Shown: one piece after another, positions 1 to 8,690 of the stretch
Position numbering within the stretch: the first letter of the stretch is position 1
Layout: every line of letters begins with the position of its first letter
Assembly (NCBI RefSeq): GCF_000426585.1
Contig: NZ_AUFQ01000021.1
Coordinates: forward strand, 1-50,496
DNA length: 50,496 nt
From: Segatella baroniae DSM 16972 = JCM 13447
Lineage (GTDB): Bacteria; Bacteroidota; Bacteroidia; Bacteroidales; Bacteroidaceae
Direction: 5' to 3'
Translations under genes and position numbers: made by a program
Notes under the pieces: generated by a model
Told to the model about the DNA's origin: nothing
Databases searched by the model: none
The model's input: the letters and a program-made list of their open reading frames with translations, nothing else

Positions 1-124
1 TATGAGAACTGCTAATATCGAATTGAATACATTGTTCAATGCCGATGTCTTTGGCCTGAAAATGTACCAAGTTATTTTTTAATCATTACTTAATTCTCCA
101 AAGTTCAATCGCGATTTCAACAAG

Positions 125-1879
125 GTGAAGGTCTTTTGGGCGCAGCTCGAAACGTTCCTGAATGAAATCTACGTGCGCGACTTGGGTGTACAATTCGAAG
201 TCGTCAGCGATGAACGCTTGGTTGAAAAAAGTTATAAGCAGGTTTATACATACACCTCGGGCACGAATCTTATCAACGCCGCCATAGGAACGGAAAACTA
301 CGACATCGGCCTTTTGCTTGATTATTTCGACGGGTCGGGGATAGTCGGGTTGGCTCGTCTGGGCGGCGTGAAGTATGAAATGTCAAAAGGCCATGCCATC
401 GTCACCTCCCAAAGCATGACCACCATGGCCCACGAACTGGGACACATGCTTGGCTCAGACCACCCCTTTACATATAGTGTAGGTTTGTGGGGATTTGGCG
501 CCGAACCGGGGGCTGGACAATCGGTGGTGAGTTACGGCACATCTTCCAAGACGGCCTTTGTCTCTTTGGCATGCCTCAAGGAAATGCTGCGCGTTACGCC
601 CCAGGCTGACAGCCGCATACCGGGTGTTTATCCCAACAGCGCAAACACGGCGCCACGTATTGACCGCAGCAAAATGAAGGCGACTTATCGCGTGCCTCAA
701 GGTACGTTTTTCACCATCCCCGTCTACGCTTCGGACGCGGAACAGACGGCGTTGAGTTATAGCTTCAACCAGTTTGGCTACTCCAAGTCGAATCCGGCCA
801 CCTTTCCCGTCTACCCGCCGCAGCACGGCAACGTGCTTGAATTTGGCCGCAAATACAACGGAACCGGCAGTGTTGTCACCAATTCCGAGAAGATACCCGT
901 GGGCAAGTATCGTTTTTGGTTGACTGTGAGCGACGCTCTGCCTACAAGCGAAGCCATCGCCAAGCGTCAGGCACCGCTTTACGACAGCTACATAGCCGAC
1001 GTCGATGTTGTTTCGGCCACGCCCTTCAAGATCACTTCCGAGGTGAAAGGCAAATATGCGGTGGGCGACAAGCTGCACCTTACGTGGTCGGTGGACAAGA
1101 CCTTTTTCCCCGCCGGCAGCAAGGTGCGCGTGGTGATGTCGGACGACTTCGGCCAGACCTACCGCCACGTGCTGGAGCCTTCCACAGAAAACGACGGCGA
1201 GTGCGACGTCTACATTCCACAGCAATTGATGGCGCGAGTAGCCACCTACAGCATCGTCGTGCCTACGACAGGTGAGCGGATCGATGTGTGGTTTGCCGGG
1301 AAAGGCATACTCCGTTTGGAGACCATCGACGACGACATGCAGTATTACGACCTCACCAATCAGTCCATCAATGGCGGAGGTATCGAGGTGGAGGCTTCCA
1401 AGGTCGTGTTCAAAGGATTGCCCACGGAGAACTATATGGTCATCGGAGAACAGGATGCGCTACCCGCAAAGCCCAATGTCACCGCCACGGTGGATGGGCG
1501 TTCCGTTGAACTGTCTTACACGGAAACCATGGAAGGGAACCTGACCACGCGCACGTGGGAAGTGAATCACGACGGAAAGACAAGTGGTGTACGGCAGTTT
1601 ATCGAGCGGAAAACACCTGAAGGCAATGGACAAACGCCCACGGCCCTACAGTCCATGGCCCCCGACGGCAGTACGGCCGTGACGGTAGAAGCACGAAACG
1701 GGATGTTTCTCTTGTCGGGATTGTCGGCGGGCATGCGTGCCTCCGTCTATGATTTGAAAGGGAAGTTGGTTGCAGCGGCAACGAGTCGTGGCGGCTTACT
1801 TCGCATTAGCGTCCCTTCCCCCGGCGTTTACATTGTGAAAGTTGACGGCAGAATGATGAAAAAGGTGATCAGCCAATAG
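125..1879 (+). CDS. T9SS-secreted metzincin (reprolysin-like) zinc metalloprotease, 5' end incomplete or disrupted
   Basis: The sequence shows a zinc-protease signature HELGHMLGSDH (residues 103-113 from the GTG at 125), matching HExxHxxGxxH of metzincins. An Ig/cadherin-like region follows (about 175-290). The last ~70 residues form a T9SS type A sorting domain (SVYDLKGKLV, then a PGVYIVKV-like strand). The Met-turn expected after the zinc site reads SVVSYG, with Val where Met is usual. No signal peptide is seen: the reading frame continues upstream of 125 to a TAA at 80-82, and before that stays open in the same frame to base 2. Upstream residues such as NSPKFNRDFNKV look like genuine family sequence, so GTG 125 is only a nominal start. 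The gene is either interrupted by a nonsense codon or really starts before the window. Function as an exported protease is inferred from motifs. Confidence 0.7.
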   Translation: MKVFWAQLETFLNEIYVRDLGVQFEVVSDERLVEKSYKQVYTYTSGTNLINAAIGTENYDIGLLLDYFDGSGIVGLARLGGVKYEMSKGHAIVTSQSMTTMAHELGHMLGSDHPFTYSVGLWGFGAEPGAGQSVVSYGTSSKTAFVSLACLKEMLRVTPQADSRIPGVYPNSANTAPRIDRSKMKATYRVPQGTFFTIPVYASDAEQTALSYSFNQFGYSKSNPATFPVYPPQHGNVLEFGRKYNGTGSVVTNSEKIPVGKYRFWLTVSDALPTSEAIAKRQAPLYDSYIADVDVVSATPFKITSEVKGKYAVGDKLHLTWSVDKTFFPAGSKVRVVMSDDFGQTYRHVLEPSTENDGECDVYIPQQLMARVATYSIVVPTTGERIDVWFAGKGILRLETIDDDMQYYDLTNQSINGGGIEVEASKVVFKGLPTENYMVIGEQDALPAKPNVTATVDGRSVELSYTETMEGNLTTRTWEVNHDGKTSGVRQFIERKTPEGNGQTPTALQSMAPDGSTAVTVEARNGMFLLSGLSAGMRASVYDLKGKLVAAATSRGGLLRISVPSPGVYIVKVDGRMMKKVISQ

Positions 1880-1899
1880 GAAAGACGTAGGTTGACAAA

Positions 1900-1949
1900 A
1901 TAAGCAAGACTCCCCCGTGTCGGCGTTGGCACGGGGGAGTCTTGCTTAT
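1900..1949. terminator. Bidirectional hairpin terminator between convergent genes
   Basis: A perfect 20-bp inverted repeat (left arm 1900-1919, right arm 1930-1949) encloses a 10-base loop. The stem core is a run of five C paired with five G. It lies 20 bases after the metalloprotease stop and 50 bases before the stop of the oppositely oriented exported protein, so it can serve both transcripts. Confidence 0.8.
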
Positions 1950-1998
1950 CTGACAACTTGAATTAATTCCGCCAGCGGGTAATACACGCCAACTTCAT

Positions 1999-4569
1999 CT
2001 ATTCATAAATCAGTGCGGGGCTGAATGTGAAAGTGCCGTCCTTGACAAATATGTTTTCAAGCTTCATCGACTTGGAATGGTATTTCAGCATAATCTTCCC
2101 GTTTTCGTCTACATCATAGTATATGTCAGAGCCAGAACTGTATATTGCGCCGTCGAGCTTGAAACTGCCAATACCGTCAAGATGCAGGATATAGCGTTTC
2201 ATGAGGTCGGAATAGCGGATGTCGAGCGTGCCTTCCACAGAAAAGTCAGCATCGAAGTGCTCCAATTCCGTCCAGTTTTTCCACACGTATTTATAAGGTG
2301 TGTTGCCATCGTTTACCCATTGATTGAACGCGAACCAGTCGTCGAAAGCCTCTTCCTCCGTGACAAAACTTTTGCCGGAAGAGTTTGCCTTCAGTTTGAA
2401 TTTGCCTGTGCCCATTCCCGTCCGTGTGTTGACGTTGCCCGTCATGTCGAGCCCTCCGATCTGGATGGAGAAATTGCCTTCGGCATCGAGGCTCAGCGTG
2501 CGGTTCTCAAACGCGTTGGTAATTCCGCCGTATATGTTGTATATGTCACCAGGAACAATGCCTCGGGCATGACTTTCAAAGCCCTTGCTGTCTTTAAAGA
2601 CAATCGGTCCCCACGTATAGTAACGGCCACTTGCATCCGGAGTTGCCCGAGTAGCCAGTGTAGGCTTTATCGATATGTCCCATTTATCCTCCAGTGCCAG
2701 CACCTCGTTATTGGAGAGGTCGAAAGTGGCTTCATAGTATTTTCCCACATCCTGAATGCCTTCGATGTCGATGTTGCCCACTACGTCACCTTTCCCATCG
2801 ACCACTTCCAGTATGTTTTTGAACCCTTCGACGAGATAAGGATACATGCGGTACTGAATGGAGGCATTGCCGTTGTCCTTAATCACACATTCCCATTTCT
2901 CGGGATCGACAACGGTGGAGGGCATTGTGGCAAACCGGATGGTGCAGCCTGCGAATCGGCTCTTTTCACCTTCTTTCATTGCAGAGTCCTTGAATTTCAG
3001 GACCACCACCTTGTTCATCATATTGGCATATTGCCGGTATACCTCATCAAACTTTTCCTTGCTTTTGCAGAGATATTTGTTGTTGATGGCGGTGATGACA
3101 CTCTTCAGCTTGCCCGTGTAGAGTTCCTTGCGGTGCTCTTCGGCAATCATTTTTCTATCGGCGTTGGTAATCTCTGCCCAGAAGGGCCACAGTCCCCGGC
3201 AGTCGCTCACCGCCCATGTGAAGCCGTCGGTGTCGTTCCACGGCTGGTTGACATAGTCGCTCACGAGCTCGTCTATTTTTGCTTTCATGTCGTCGTGGTC
3301 AAGACTGTTGTCTGTGAACATTCCAGAAATGAGCTCATACCATTTTACGGCGGAGCGGTAACCATATCCACCAATGCTGGGGTATGTGCTGCCGGGATAG
3401 AAATACTTTTTGTAGGCATCGGCATAGAGTGTTGTAGCCGCATTGTGAACTTCCTCTGCAAACCAGTTGATTTGGAATTCGAGTACCGCCATTGCCGTCA
3501 TGCAGGCGGGGAAGAGGAAATTGCCGGCGAAAAGTTTCTTTTCGAGGGCAGGTTTCAGTACCAGTTCGATGACTGTTTTTACTGCGGCTGTAGCTTTTTC
3601 GGCATTGTCATCGCCACGAAGCGTGTTGGCAAACTGCACCACACACCACGCCTGCCCCATCTTGCCGATAAGATCGGAATATCCGTTGAGAAGCTTCGAG
3701 TCGAAGCCTCCGACTGCAATCGGTGTCATACCCACGCTTAGTCCGAGGCTGTATTTGGAAAATTCGTCATTCGCAAAAGCGTCGATGGCAGCGTATGCAG
3801 GGTCGTCGGCTTGCGCCACTTTGGCAAACGTCTCCGCCACTTTCTCAATGTCCTTTGGTACGACAGGGTCGAATCCCCAGTATTTCAGCTTTGCCGTGCG
3901 TTTATGCTCGTCGGTCACATCAAAGACACAGAACTCGGAGAGGTGGTCAGAGATGATGACCATTTCCTTTGTCTTGTCATCATAGTAGTTGAGCACGGGC
4001 TCCCATTCGCCCGTCTCTTTGTTATGGTAGGCGGCAAAGCAGCGGTTACTCATGGGGAAACGTATTTCCACGGTGCCGTTCAGGTCGTGTATGCCTTCCA
4101 GGTCAAAGTCATAGGTTGCCATGTAGGACACGCCGTCAGTGAAATCCGCCGGTGGCATGGCGTTGTCGATGCGGTGCACGGTGAGCGTCTTCTGTCCGTT
4201 GATGGTGCTGCCTGAAAACTGTATACTGTAGTTCACCATGTTTATCGACGATGTCTGTTCGTCGACAACGAAGGTACTCTGCTCTTCAGCTGGGGTCACA
4301 GGCTCTGTGCCCACGACGGAGATTTGCTCTATATTGTCGACCGTATTGCTCAAGCTCCAGGTGTTTTTCTTTCCCGCGAGGCGCCCACGAACCGACATGA
4401 GCACTTTTTGGGGATTAGAGAAGTCTTTCTCAAAGTCCACACTTTCCGTACAATCGATTTCATATAAGTGGTGCGTGCCATCCTTATACTTCACTTTGAG
4501 CATATACTGGGCGTGTGCTGCGCTGCCGACCATCAGCAGCAGAACCAGCAGGGATAATATCTTTTTCAT
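1999..4569 (-). CDS. Large exported protein of unknown function (856 aa)
   Basis: I do not recognise the family. The start at 4569 is chosen because it gives a clear signal peptide, MKKILSLLVLLLMVGSAAHA, followed by a hydrophilic stretch LKVKYKDGTHHLYEIDCTESV; a longer ORF to 4779 overlaps the upstream gene and is not needed. A middle part (residues ~190-275, with a SNRCFAAYHNKETGEWEP stretch) looks like an adhesin/ZU5-type beta domain ending in a 'SEFCVFDV' strand. The rest is rich in aromatic and charged residues. No T9SS sorting domain is evident at the C-terminus (ends SPALIYE). The start lies 7 bases after the stop of the C10 protease on the same strand, so the two are probably co-transcribed. 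A role as partner, inhibitor or substrate of the protease is only a guess. Confidence 0.75.
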   Translation of the reverse strand: MKKILSLLVLLLMVGSAAHAQYMLKVKYKDGTHHLYEIDCTESVDFEKDFSNPQKVLMSVRGRLAGKKNTWSLSNTVDNIEQISVVGTEPVTPAEEQSTFVVDEQTSSINMVNYSIQFSGSTINGQKTLTVHRIDNAMPPADFTDGVSYMATYDFDLEGIHDLNGTVEIRFPMSNRCFAAYHNKETGEWEPVLNYYDDKTKEMVIISDHLSEFCVFDVTDEHKRTAKLKYWGFDPVVPKDIEKVAETFAKVAQADDPAYAAIDAFANDEFSKYSLGLSVGMTPIAVGGFDSKLLNGYSDLIGKMGQAWCVVQFANTLRGDDNAEKATAAVKTVIELVLKPALEKKLFAGNFLFPACMTAMAVLEFQINWFAEEVHNAATTLYADAYKKYFYPGSTYPSIGGYGYRSAVKWYELISGMFTDNSLDHDDMKAKIDELVSDYVNQPWNDTDGFTWAVSDCRGLWPFWAEITNADRKMIAEEHRKELYTGKLKSVITAINNKYLCKSKEKFDEVYRQYANMMNKVVVLKFKDSAMKEGEKSRFAGCTIRFATMPSTVVDPEKWECVIKDNGNASIQYRMYPYLVEGFKNILEVVDGKGDVVGNIDIEGIQDVGKYYEATFDLSNNEVLALEDKWDISIKPTLATRATPDASGRYYTWGPIVFKDSKGFESHARGIVPGDIYNIYGGITNAFENRTLSLDAEGNFSIQIGGLDMTGNVNTRTGMGTGKFKLKANSSGKSFVTEEEAFDDWFAFNQWVNDGNTPYKYVWKNWTELEHFDADFSVEGTLDIRYSDLMKRYILHLDGIGSFKLDGAIYSSGSDIYYDVDENGKIMLKYHSKSMKLENIFVKDGTFTFSPALIYE

Positions 4570-4576
4570 AGCGTTG

Positions 4577-7500
4577 TCATTTGGTGTGAATCTTGAATGA
4601 ATGTCTGCCAGCCTTGACGACAATAATGGCAGCGCGTGGAAGATTGATGCTGAAATCACCTTGCGCAGGAGTCTTGCCGGTGGTGAGCAGCCGGCCGTCG
4701 AGGCTGTAGAGCACAACCCGCGTGTGCGCATCAAGCCCACTGATGATAAGCTGACTGCCGCTGACACGGAATACAACACCGGAGTTGGCAGACTTCACTT
4801 CTTCAATGCCTGTGGGAATGTCGTGGTGTACGAAGCGCATTCCCGGAAGAGATCCGTTGAGCTCAAACGAGTAGTTGCCTTCAGCTGTGGTGAGCAGCAT
4901 TGTCATACCTGAAAAGGTTATGACGGGCTGAGTGTCAAACAGGTAATAGGTGCGCTGGGGAATAGAGCCTCCTCCATCCATTTTCACCCATTCCGTCATC
5001 TCAATTGCATTGAAGTCGGTGGTGTAGTCGTAATGCGCAGGCGGCAGGCTTCCCTCGGCTTGGTCCTCCACAATCTCCATTTCCTGCCAGATGGGTGCCG
5101 CCTTATAGGCTTTGCCTGACCCTACGGGCACATGTACCTTGACTCTACTGAACTTCGATACGATATTGATGTTGAACATCGATGTTCTAAGGGGCAGGGG
5201 CTTTTGGGTATAGACGTAGAGATCTTCGAGACGGGCGCAGCTGACAAAAGCCCCGTCTTCAATGTTCCTGACCGAAGACGGCAGCGTAAGCTTTCTCAAA
5301 TTGCTGCCAAAGGAATTGCTGCGGATTGAGGTGACCGATGGCGGAACACCTACCGTGTTGCGCACTTTGTCCGTCTCAAACCCAGGGCGATAGTTGGGAC
5401 AGTTGATCAGGGTGCGGCGCGGACGGTCGTAGAGAATGCCTTGATAGGCACTGTACTTGGCATTGTCGCCATCAACCACAAACTCTGAGATCTTGTTGCC
5501 GCTCAGTGCATCGCGCCCTATCCTTGTCAGCCTCTTGGGGATGGCGACGGTCGACAGCTGATGATTGTAGAAAGCCTTGTTGCCAATCTCCCTGAGCGTG
5601 GACGGCAAGTGGAGTTCCTTTAGAGGAACGCGCTCGAATGCGCTGGCGCCCACTTTCTCGACACCCTCCTCCATGGTGACAGAGTTCAGAAACTGGTAGC
5701 CGCAGAATGCAATGGCCCCGATCTCTTTTACACAGGCGGGGATAACGATGTCGGTGGCTTCCTTGCCGCCGATGTAGAGTCGTCCTTCGTACTTGTTGTC
5801 GGTATTCCAAATGGGATTCGACATATATTGCTCAAAGCCGGACTCCAACTTCTTGGGCACGAACTCGATGTTGAGCCACGCCTCAACGCTCGGTATGCTC
5901 ACCTTATTCAGACTGCGGCTTTGGTAGAAAGCGTTGGCCCCAATCTTGCGTATGCTGGCCGGCAGGTTCACTTCTGTGAAATAATGGCTTTGAAACGCAT
6001 ACTCGCCTATCTCTGTGACGTTCTCAGGCAGCGTGATGCGGGTCAGGTACTCTTTGCGGCCCTCTTCGAACGAAGTGTTGAACGGTGACCCGAGTACTCC
6101 AAACGCGTAGCCGTTGACTTTCGTGACAGGATAGGACTTGCCGTCTTTCTCCACCGTGGCCGGAACTGTCACGTCGCCATAACCACCAACGACCACTCCC
6201 ATACCTTCGGGTGTGACGTTGATGAAAGCTTGTCCCACTTCGACAGTGGCCAGCGAAGGCTGAATGCCTATGCAGGCTCTCTGCCCCAGACTGAAGTCGG
6301 ACGTCAGTGGATTCACCTTACTCAGCTGATAGTAGCCGTCGCCCTTTCCACCCCATCCGAAATTGAAATGAAAGTAGCCCTCCTCCGCATAGCCGTCACA
6401 CACGAAGGAATGACCGTCTTCGTTTTGCTTTTTCGGATTGCCCTCCATCAGCACAGGCCGCCCGGCGTCCAGCTCCGCCCGCATCAGATTCTCGTTGCCG
6501 CTGCATTTTATATGCTGCATGCCTGGGTTGTAGCCGAAATAACGCACCAAAGACGCTGCGGCAGTTTTATTGTTTGCTCCCGTGCCGCGTCCATTTGGCA
6601 TTTTTGCAGGAGCACAAGCCACATGGCAGTCGAAGATGAGCTTGGCCACATGGTCGTACTCCGCATCGGTTGAAGGCTGGGCGCCGCCCATGGCGTCCCA
6701 TTGATAGACCGACTCGGCGAAATTGACTTTGTAGGGGCGGGAATACTGCTTGATGACTTTTTCCAACTCATCGCTTATACCGTTTGCGCTTTCCCTTATC
6801 AACTTTTCCAAATCTATTTCGGCGGGAGTGTCCAAGATATTGTGCAGGTGGAAGCCACGTCCGCGGGCTGGATATTTCCAGAATGCCATCACCTGTGCCA
6901 TGGCTGTCGGTACGCAGCCGGCGGCAACCCCGTCGAAAGAGTCGTAATAGGGGTCGACATATTTTGCGTATGTTCCAATTTGATTCCACTGCACTTTGAC
7001 CAGAGGGTGTACCACAATGTTGGGAATAGTCTCCACCCTACGCGGAGCGGCACGCATATCAGGAATGTCAGGCAGCAGCACCAGCATCTGTCGCTGTCCG
7101 GCTGTCACTTTTCTTGCCACGCGCCGGTCTGCCAATGTCACGAGATTTGAATCGGACGCGCCGGTCGAAGCGGAAACTTCAGGCAGCCCTACGATATGGG
7201 CGTAAGCCTCCAGCATGTCCTTGAGCTGTATGGGCGCTTCGTCGTAATTGAAAGTTCCGCTGTCGCTCCAGCCAAGCACGGGATGACTGGTCTTGCCATC
7301 AGCGGAGACAATCACGAAACCGTCATCCTCTCCACAGTTGACTACATAGAGTGCAGCCTTGCCGTCGTCGCGCGTTGCGGCGAAAGCCACTCTCATTGTC
7401 TCTCTCTTTACGCTGCGTCGCGCATTTGCCTTGGCAGCGGCAGCCTCTGACGGCAGCGGCTGCCGCGCGAAGAAACGTTCTGCAATCTGAAGAGCCTCGT

Positions 7501-7582
7501 TGCGGCTCACGCCTTGCGCTCTTGTTGTTGCGGGCAACAGCGTGGCAAGAAGCAGTGTTACTGTTAGCTTAATCCTATTCAT
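4577..7582 (-). CDS. C10-family cysteine protease with BspA-like leucine-rich repeats and T9SS sorting domain
   Basis: Predicted secreted streptopain/PrtT-type protease of 1001 aa. Residues 1-22 are a signal peptide ending ATTRAQ. Residues ~25-140 resemble the inhibitory Spi/SpeB prodomain. The catalytic core follows: Cys223 in AAGCVPTAMAQVM, His391 in GHSFVCDGY, and the FNFGWGGKGDGYY strand. Residues ~455-840 hold repeated LRR_5/BspA-type units, recognisable by recurring 'ITLPENVTEIGEYAF'-like segments. The final ~75 residues (YSLDGRLLTTG near the end) are a T9SS C-terminal sorting domain. In oral Prevotella and Porphyromonas such proteases degrade host proteins, and BspA-type repeats are linked to binding host proteins; for this protein both roles are inferred. 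It heads a two-gene unit with the exported protein downstream. Confidence 0.9.
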   Translation of the reverse strand: MNRIKLTVTLLLATLLPATTRAQGVSRNEALQIAERFFARQPLPSEAAAAKANARRSVKRETMRVAFAATRDDGKAALYVVNCGEDDGFVIVSADGKTSHPVLGWSDSGTFNYDEAPIQLKDMLEAYAHIVGLPEVSASTGASDSNLVTLADRRVARKVTAGQRQMLVLLPDIPDMRAAPRRVETIPNIVVHPLVKVQWNQIGTYAKYVDPYYDSFDGVAAGCVPTAMAQVMAFWKYPARGRGFHLHNILDTPAEIDLEKLIRESANGISDELEKVIKQYSRPYKVNFAESVYQWDAMGGAQPSTDAEYDHVAKLIFDCHVACAPAKMPNGRGTGANNKTAAASLVRYFGYNPGMQHIKCSGNENLMRAELDAGRPVLMEGNPKKQNEDGHSFVCDGYAEEGYFHFNFGWGGKGDGYYQLSKVNPLTSDFSLGQRACIGIQPSLATVEVGQAFINVTPEGMGVVVGGYGDVTVPATVEKDGKSYPVTKVNGYAFGVLGSPFNTSFEEGRKEYLTRITLPENVTEIGEYAFQSHYFTEVNLPASIRKIGANAFYQSRSLNKVSIPSVEAWLNIEFVPKKLESGFEQYMSNPIWNTDNKYEGRLYIGGKEATDIVIPACVKEIGAIAFCGYQFLNSVTMEEGVEKVGASAFERVPLKELHLPSTLREIGNKAFYNHQLSTVAIPKRLTRIGRDALSGNKISEFVVDGDNAKYSAYQGILYDRPRRTLINCPNYRPGFETDKVRNTVGVPPSVTSIRSNSFGSNLRKLTLPSSVRNIEDGAFVSCARLEDLYVYTQKPLPLRTSMFNINIVSKFSRVKVHVPVGSGKAYKAAPIWQEMEIVEDQAEGSLPPAHYDYTTDFNAIEMTEWVKMDGGGSIPQRTYYLFDTQPVITFSGMTMLLTTAEGNYSFELNGSLPGMRFVHHDIPTGIEEVKSANSGVVFRVSGSQLIISGLDAHTRVVLYSLDGRLLTTGKTPAQGDFSINLPRAAIIVVKAGRHSFKIHTK

Positions 7583-7684
7583 CTTGTTATTGATTTTGTT
7601 TTACTTGTTTGCATGAATCCAACTCCTGTGTGTGCACTATAGAGTTGTTTGACGAGAGCGTTGAGAATCTACCTTACCTTTGTC

Positions 7685-8068
7685 TTATATTTTTAGTTTG
7701 CCATTGTCCAACCCTAAAATGTCCATGTCCCGATGAACGGTTTGGGCTAAAAAGACCAAGACCTTCGGCCTGGTTCTCCACCACCAAAGCTTGGACAGGG
7801 TAGCTCGCTGCGCCCGCACCCCTGCTCTATAAAAAGACCAACCGCCTGGCGGTTGCATGCACTGTGCACCATGACGGAGTTTCAATGGCCGGTTGGAGAT
7901 AAAGATTTGCATTTTAAATACCAATGGTCGATTGGGGCTAAACGATGTTGAGCCTCCAACGTTCCAGAGAGCATGTAGATATGAGCGTGCGCCCCTGGCT
8001 CGCCCCTGAGACAAAATGGTTGGTGGTTTTGTTATCATAACGTCAGATGTTTCAATCAGATGTTTCAA
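7685..8068 (-). other. Open reading frame of doubtful status (127 aa), possibly part of a dispersed element
   Basis: This frame is open for 127 codons and uses Trp, Arg and Pro more heavily than its neighbours. It has no recognisable domain. Within it, two direct copies of a 14-base CCAAYCGRCCATTG motif (minus strand) occur, and the 67-bp tandem repeat overlaps its 5' end. It may be a fortuitous reading frame within a repeated non-coding element rather than a protein gene. Confidence 0.25.
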
Positions 8069-8220
8069 GAGGTCTATGAATGCTTACCGACGGAGCGGAA
8101 TGTTACAGATTGGATGTTTCAATCAAATGTTTCAAGAGGTCTATGAATGCTTACCGACGGAGCGGAATGTTACAGATTGGATGTTTCAATCAAATGTTTC
8201 AAGAGGTCTATGAATGCTTA
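8046..8220. repeat. 67-bp tandem repeat, about 2.6 copies
   Basis: Units begin at 8046, 8113 and 8180, giving an exact period of 67 bp. The third unit is cut after 41 bases. Copies 1 and 2 differ at a single base, near the start of the unit. Each unit itself holds two copies of the short string ATGTTTCAA, 14 bases apart. The period is not a multiple of three, so it is unlikely to encode a repeated peptide. Confidence 0.9.
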
Positions 8221-8435
8221 CTTGGTTAAATTATCGGCTTTTAAGTTATACAAAATAAGGGTAACATGCAAATGTTTTTTGCAATAATTGAAGAAAAAAT
8301 ACGATTTGAACGAAAAAAATGTACGATTTGAGAGAAAATTGTACAATTTGGGACAAAAGAATTGCTTGCCAGCAACATCTTCGAGGTTGTCTGCGAGTAT
8401 GCTATGACAATCTTTCAATGCTGATTCAGGTTTGT

Positions 8436-8690
8436 TTAGTGCGTGCTTGAGTCTACTCCGATATCTTCACGCCGTTTCTTATAACCCCAGACAGGCCCGT
8501 CTGCCGTGGGAAGAAAGTATCGATCCTTTTTTTGCCTTAGCCAATAGGAAGGATGCACATCAATACTTTCAGGCTTGGCTGCCTGCGGCAATGCAGCCAT
8601 TTCCAAATTTGAAAACTTCGGAACAGAACCATGACGTGGAATATTGCCAAGTTCATTGACGAGACTTTGAGAGAATTGCAACTTTCTTGC
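8436..8690 (-). mobile_element. Probable degenerate transposase fragment (DDE-type, family uncertain)
   Basis: The minus-strand translation contains NIPRHGSVPKFSNLEMAAL followed by AKPESIDV, which resembles the N-terminal region of Bacteroidota DDE transposases (pattern 'HGxxPKFSDLEvxALsxxAExxSID'). The frame then runs into YKKRREDIG and a stop after about 80 codons, far short of a full transposase, and no terminal inverted repeats are recognised. I read it as a remnant with internal deletions. The match is from memory of the motif, not from a search. Confidence 0.35.

Larger units (their letters stand above)
7583..8690. other. Gene-poor island between the C10 protease and the flavoprotein gene
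   Basis: These 1.1 kb contain no gene I can support with confidence. They hold an odd minus-strand ORF (7685-8068), a 67-bp tandem repeat (8046-8220), three near-direct copies of a TACRATTTG motif at 8300, 8322 and 8342, and a probable transposase remnant (8436-8690). A TACCTTTG -7-like box on the plus strand (7675-7682) has no plausible downstream gene. The mixture of decayed mobile DNA and repeats suggests a variable chromosomal site. Confidence 0.6.

Noticed and set aside
2077..3741. 554-codon frame on the plus strand over the exported protein
   Set aside because: The translation shows no recognisable domain, and the minus-strand gene has a signal peptide, so the plus frame is a shadow.
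7675..7682. Plus-strand TACCTTTG box as promoter
   Set aside because: No TTG at normal spacing and no credible gene downstream on that strand.
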